From an uncultured Victivallales bacterium (GTDB taxonomy: Bacteria > Verrucomicrobiota > Lentisphaeria > Oligosphaerales > JAFGRS01), in contig CAILKC010000594.1 of assembly GCA_903834675.1 (NCBI GenBank), forward strand, positions 1 through 9,781: 9,781 nt of DNA, read 5' to 3'. The notes beneath the pieces were generated by a model. The model had not been told where the DNA came from and ran no database searches. It saw nothing but the letters and a program-made list of their open reading frames with translations. Below are positions 6,829 to 9,781 of the stretch, one piece after another (position 1 is the first letter of the stretch; each line of letters starts with the position of its first letter). The translations under genes and the position numbers were made by a program.

Positions 6829-7971
6829 ATGGCAGAGATGACGAGTGTCGAACGTATTCACAACATCCTGCACCGCCAGCCGGTGGACCGCATCGGCCTT
6901 TTTGAGCACTTCTGGGGTGATACCCTGCAGAAGTGGCAAGCGGCAGGCAGTATCAAGCCGGGACAGGACCTGGCCACCCACTTTGGTTTCGACCTCAACA
7001 CCTGCTGGTGCTTCAACTGCGTAGCCAACCTTGACTTCACCCCGGTCATTCTGGAAGAGACCGCTGAGACCAAGCTGGTCAAGGATGGCAACTACGCTAC
7101 CCTGCGCAGCCACAAGCTGCACTCATCCACCCCCGAACACGTCGATTTCGAGGTCAAAGAGCGCGTCGCCTGGGAAGAGAAGATCAAGCCGCGGCTGTTC
7201 CCCGAACGCCGACGCATCAACCTGGAAGGCTACCGCAACGCCAAGAAAGCGGCCGCCGCGGCCCAGCGCTTCTTCTGCTGGGCGGGGGTCAACGTTTTCG
7301 AACAGATGCACCCGATCTGCGGTCACGAGTACATGCTCATGGGTATGGCCATGGACCCGGACTGGGTCAAGGATATGGTCAATACCTACGCCAATCTGAC
7401 CATCGGTCTGATGGAAATACTGTTCGCCGAAGAAGGCAAGCCCGACGGCATCTGGTTCTACGAGGACATGGGCTTCAAGTTCCGGCCCTTCATGTCTCCT
7501 GCCATGTACCGCGACATCGTCATGCCGGGACACCGCAGGACGATTGACTACTGCCACCGCCTTGGGCTCAAGGTCATCATGCACTCCTGCGGTTTCATCG
7601 AGCCGTTGCTGCCAGGCATGGTCGAGGCGGGCATCGACTGCCTGCAGGTGATGGAGGTCAAGGCGGGCATGGATCCACTCCGCATCAAGAAGAACTTCGG
7701 CGACAAACTCGTGCTCTTCGGCGGCATGGACGCCTGCAACCTGGTGGCCAATGACATCCCCGCCATCCGCGCCGAACTGGCGGCGAAGATCCCGATTCTC
7801 ATGAAGGACTCGGGCTACATCCTCCACTCGGACCATTCCATCCCCACCACCACGGATTACGCCACCTACCGCTTCTTCGTGGATGAGGGACTGCGCCTCG
7901 GCACCTACGCGAAGCCCGCGCGGCGCCGGGCGCCAACCGCCAGCCGCTCCAGCGACTCGGCGAAAGCCTGA
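6829..7971 (+). CDS. Uroporphyrinogen decarboxylase-family (UroD/methyltransferase fold) protein
   Basis: This 380-residue protein belongs to the UroD superfamily, which includes haem-pathway UroD and corrinoid-dependent methyltransferases such as MtaA and MtbA. Recognisable parts are an N-terminal MTSVERIHNILHRQPVDRIG (4-23), FYEDMGFKFRPFMSPAMYRD (210-229), KVIMHSCG (248-255), GGMDA (298-302) and HSDHSIPTTTDY (333-344). His252-x-Cys254 matches the first two zinc ligands of the methyltransferases. The third, a late Cys, is not at the expected place, where HSDHS is found instead. It is therefore unlikely to be haem-pathway UroD, and a corrinoid or other one-carbon role is only possible. The last 20 residues are basic and low in complexity. 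ATG 6829 is preferred; GTG 6820 is also in frame. It is convergent with the next gene. Confidence 0.87.
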   Translation: MAEMTSVERIHNILHRQPVDRIGLFEHFWGDTLQKWQAAGSIKPGQDLATHFGFDLNTCWCFNCVANLDFTPVILEETAETKLVKDGNYATLRSHKLHSSTPEHVDFEVKERVAWEEKIKPRLFPERRRINLEGYRNAKKAAAAAQRFFCWAGVNVFEQMHPICGHEYMLMGMAMDPDWVKDMVNTYANLTIGLMEILFAEEGKPDGIWFYEDMGFKFRPFMSPAMYRDIVMPGHRRTIDYCHRLGLKVIMHSCGFIEPLLPGMVEAGIDCLQVMEVKAGMDPLRIKKNFGDKLVLFGGMDACNLVANDIPAIRAELAAKIPILMKDSGYILHSDHSIPTTTDYATYRFFVDEGLRLGTYAKPARRRAPTASRSSDSAKA

Positions 7972-7996
7972 CGGCAGCCCCGTCCGGCCGCCAATG

Positions 7997-8036
7997 AAAA
8001 GCCCCCCGGCGCCGCAGAGCGCGGCACCGGAGGGCT
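7997..8036 (-). terminator. Intrinsic terminator of the Gfo/Idh/MocA gene
   Basis: On the minus strand a 16-pair stem (8036-8021 with 8015-8000), with two G-U pairs and a five-base loop, is followed by TTTT (8000-7997). It lies about 50 bases after the stop of the minus-strand dehydrogenase gene. The same palindrome read from the plus strand has two mismatches and no T-run. It would thus serve the minus strand well and the UroD-like gene poorly. Confidence 0.85.
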
Positions 8037-8087
8037 GACAAACATCCCACGGCCCCGACAACCGGTGGCCGCAAGTCCAACGCTACC

Positions 8088-9083
8088 TTACTTCAGGTGA
8101 ACCAGCTTGCCGCCATTGTCCATGGACTCATTGGCAGCCAGCGCCACTTCGAGGTCCTTCACCGCCTCGGAGTAGGGTGATAGAATCAGGCTCTGATCCT
8201 TCTCGAGGATGGCGTCGATAAAGGCGTCGTCCTCTTCCTGGCCATAGTCGTTACCGGTCTTCATGTCGATATTCAGATTCGGCTCAATCGCCTTGAACCC
8301 AACCCGCTCGGTGTAGTCCAGGCGGGCATTCTTGCAGTAAATGTCGATGCCGCACTTGCCGCCGATGTTGGTGAAGCAGCCGCTGTAGACGGTGCCGATG
8401 ACGCCGCTCGCGAATTGCAGGTTGACCGCCGACGCATCCTCGGTGTCGTAGTTCTCGACGTCGGTGATGACGCCACGCCGACCGAAGGCCTGTACGGCGA
8501 CGACCTCGCCGAAGAGGTAGCGCACCATGTCGAAGATGTGGATGGTCTGCTCGACCGCCTGCCCGCCAGAGCTCTCACGCCGACGCCACCACCAGACGCC
8601 CGGCATGCCGCCAACCCAGTAGCCGTTGATGAAGGCAACGTCCTTCTTGGACAGCCAGTTCTTCATGTACGGCATGATGTCCTGGTAGCGATCCTGGAAA
8701 CCGGCGCCGTTGATCAGCTTCTTCTTCTTGAGGGCGGCCTGAACCTTGTTGGCGTAGGCCATACTCATGGCGACGGGCTTCTCGACGAACAGGTGACAGC
8801 CCTTCTCGATGGCCGCCAGTTCCATCCCGCCCGATTCCTTCTTCTCGTGGGCGCAGGGCTCGACGCAGACGTAGACCGCGTCCAGCTTCTCCTGGGCCAA
8901 CATGTCGCGCCAGTCTTTGTACGGGGTTGCCTTGAAGCGCGCGGCCGTCTTTTGCAGGCGCTCGTCGACCAGGTCGCAGACCGCGGTGATCTGGGCCTTC
9001 TCGGTCATCTTCTCGAAATGCCCGAAGTGGAATCCGGCGATGCCACCACAGCCGACAAACCCGACCTTGACCTTCTTCGCCAT
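8088..9083 (-). CDS. Gfo/Idh/MocA-family NAD(P)-dependent oxidoreductase
   Basis: This 331-residue protein has the length and two-domain design of sugar and inositol dehydrogenases. The N-terminal Rossmann fold shows GFVGCGGIAG (8-17) for the dinucleotide and VEKPVAMS (100-107), the conserved EKP motif with its lysine. In the C-terminal domain, GGQAVEQTIHIFDMVRYLFG (173-192) supplies the likely catalytic His182 and the nearby Asp185. Members oxidise or reduce carbohydrates, inositols and related polyols, usually in the cytoplasm; no signal peptide is present. The start is ATG 9083, because GGAGG lies six bases upstream and the protein then begins MAKKVKVGFVG. A longer reading to 9188 has no family character. 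The gene converges on the UroD-like gene and ends in a strong terminator. Confidence 0.94.
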   Translation of the reverse strand: MAKKVKVGFVGCGGIAGFHFGHFEKMTEKAQITAVCDLVDERLQKTAARFKATPYKDWRDMLAQEKLDAVYVCVEPCAHEKKESGGMELAAIEKGCHLFVEKPVAMSMAYANKVQAALKKKKLINGAGFQDRYQDIMPYMKNWLSKKDVAFINGYWVGGMPGVWWWRRRESSGGQAVEQTIHIFDMVRYLFGEVVAVQAFGRRGVITDVENYDTEDASAVNLQFASGVIGTVYSGCFTNIGGKCGIDIYCKNARLDYTERVGFKAIEPNLNIDMKTGNDYGQEEDDAFIDAILEKDQSLILSPYSEAVKDLEVALAANESMDNGGKLVHLK

Positions 9084-9176
9084 GACCTTCCTCCGTTGTG
9101 TTCTGCCGCCGCGCCGCGGGGTCCAGAGTCCAGACGCCCAGACCGCAGCGAGCACCAGCCCGTGCCGCATCGGCGC

Positions 9177-9205
9177 ATAACATGACACGCGACGCCTGTT
9201 TTCAA
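9177..9205 (-). promoter_or_regulatory. Possible promoter of the Gfo/Idh/MocA gene
   Basis: On the minus strand TTGAAA (9205-9200) and TGTTAT (9182-9177) are spaced by 17 bases, which would give a leader of about 85 bases. An imperfect inverted repeat with arms CGACGCC and GGCGACG (9190-9213, one mismatched pair) surrounds the -35 and could be a repressor site. Both are weak matches. Confidence 0.35.
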
Positions 9206-9427
9206 AGGCGACGGGAGGTTTTAGGGCGCAGGTCAGTTCCGTAGGGGTTTGCTGGTATGAGAACCGCAGAGGGTCGAGGGATGGAACGCAGAATCACCGG
9301 CACGGCAACGGCGGTTCGCATATCGGGATGTCCGGCCTCCCAGCCGGGGGCCCGGCTGAACCCTGAACCCTTGTATGAGACTTGCCGCAACCTCGTATAA
9401 CACCAGACGCTTCCCCTTCCGCCCCCC
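9206..9427. other. Gene-free region containing a copy of the terminal repeat segment
   Basis: No gene is supported here. The segment at 9224-9250 matches 204-230 in inverted orientation, 26 of 27 bases. The rest is GC-rich and shows no ribosome binding site or protein family signature in any frame. Confidence 0.5.
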
Positions 9428-9533
9428 GTCCGCCGCGGCGGACTTCGGGCGTTGGAGGGCGCCGCTGCGTCGGCGCCGCGGCGGCCACGCCGATTCGACA
9501 GGCTCCCGGTCTTCGACAGGGCCGCCCTCCAGG
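9428..9533. repeat. Nested palindromes, right-end repeat region
   Basis: Several strong palindromes are packed here. A perfect 16-base palindrome, GTCCGCCGCGGCGGAC, lies at 9428-9443. A hairpin with arms GGCGCCG and CGGCGCC lies at 9458-9477. An outer pair TGGAGGGC and GCCCTCCA (9453-9460 and 9524-9531) encloses the latter. TTCGACAGG also occurs twice, at 9494-9502 and 9512-9520. No protein is supported. Confidence 0.65.
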
Positions 9534-9547
9534 CGATCCGGCGCGTC

Positions 9548-9757
9548 CCGGCCGGGAGACTACTCAGGTGCAACTGCGTATCCTGCCCCAACGGGGTTGG
9601 GTCAGGGTGCCAGGACGCAACCCCGTTGGGGTAGGAGGCCCTTACCACATTTGACCCAGGGTAGCGGCACCATGGCCGCAACCCTGGGCTCTGGGCCACA
9701 GCCCCGTTGGGGCAGGGAAATGCACCTGAGTTGTAACCTGAGTAGTTGCCCGGCCGG
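9548..9757. repeat. 210-base imperfect inverted-repeat element with internal hairpins
   Basis: The outer arms at 9548-9569 and 9736-9757 pair over 20 of 22 bases and share CCGGCCGGG and ACTACTCAGGT. Inside are three copies of a CCCC-N3-GGGG core (about 9586-9596, 9621-9631 and 9702-9712), the first in opposite orientation to the others. There is also a hairpin at 9655-9688 with arms CCCAGGGT/ACCCTGGG and GCGGC/GCCGC around ACCATG. The design is that of a folded, non-autonomous dispersed repeat, not a gene. The CCCAGGG/CCCTGGG core is shared with the left-end repeat. Confidence 0.75.
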
Positions 9758-9781
9758 ATCGGAATGGGAACCGCGTCGGCA

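Noticed and set aside
7123..8061. 312-codon minus-strand frame opposite the UroD-like gene
   Set aside because: It is antisense to a well-supported gene and would pass through the terminator hairpin. No family motif was seen.
8415..9185. 256-codon plus-strand frame opposite the Gfo/Idh/MocA gene
   Set aside because: It is rich in Asp/Leu/Val/His, as a shadow of a GC-rich gene tends to be. The minus strand has the Rossmann and EKP motifs and a strong ribosome binding site.
9202..9699. 165-codon minus-strand frame and a 90-codon plus-strand frame in the right-end repeat
   Set aside because: Both cross several strong palindromes. Their products are Pro/Arg/Gly-rich and reflect the repeats; no ribosome binding site or domain is present.
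9548..9757. CRISPR array
   Set aside because: The repeated CCCC-N3-GGGG cores are irregularly spaced, differ in orientation and lack equal-length spacers. No cas gene is present.

Overview
The window is a GC-rich bacterial segment with eight protein genes that I can support, framed on both sides by non-coding DNA full of palindromic repeats. No rRNA, tRNA, CRISPR array or transposase gene was found. A TRAP transporter, a UroD-like protein beside a Gfo/Idh/MocA oxidoreductase, a short ExbB of the ExbB2 type, and GC-rich palindromic dispersed repeats point to a Gram-negative, environmental, heterotrophic bacterium. Something like the Planctomycetota, Hydrogenedentota or Lentisphaerota would fit, but this placement is an inference from gene content and is weak.

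Layout. Positions 1-339 hold a palindromic repeat and no gene. Positions 340-3210 (minus strand) hold a complete tripartite TRAP transporter in the order dctP, dctQ, dctM. The two membrane genes overlap by 8 bases, and a hairpin followed by a T-rich run sits between the binding-protein gene and the membrane genes. A divergent intergenic region follows. Positions 3459-6654 (plus strand) hold a TonB-like energy transducer, then exbB, exbD and an alpha/beta hydrolase of the haloalkane dehalogenase superfamily that looks most like OleB. The last three genes are joined by two ATGA overlaps. Positions 6829-7971 (plus) hold a UroD/methyltransferase-fold protein. It converges on a Gfo/Idh/MocA dehydrogenase at 8088-9083 (minus), with a strong terminator between them. 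Positions 9084-9781 hold the leader of that dehydrogenase gene and then a long palindromic repeat region.

How the genes may work together. TonB-ExbB-ExbD would form a proton-driven inner-membrane complex that energises an outer-membrane partner not present here. The TRAP system would import an organic acid using a sodium or proton gradient. The UroD-like and Gfo/Idh proteins look catabolic, but nothing in the sequence fixes their substrates.

The observations most worth checking are the translational coupling of an OleB-like hydrolase to exbBD, the attenuator-like hairpin after dctP, the 42-base repeats in the TonB linker, and the related repeat segment found in inverted orientation at both ends of the window.
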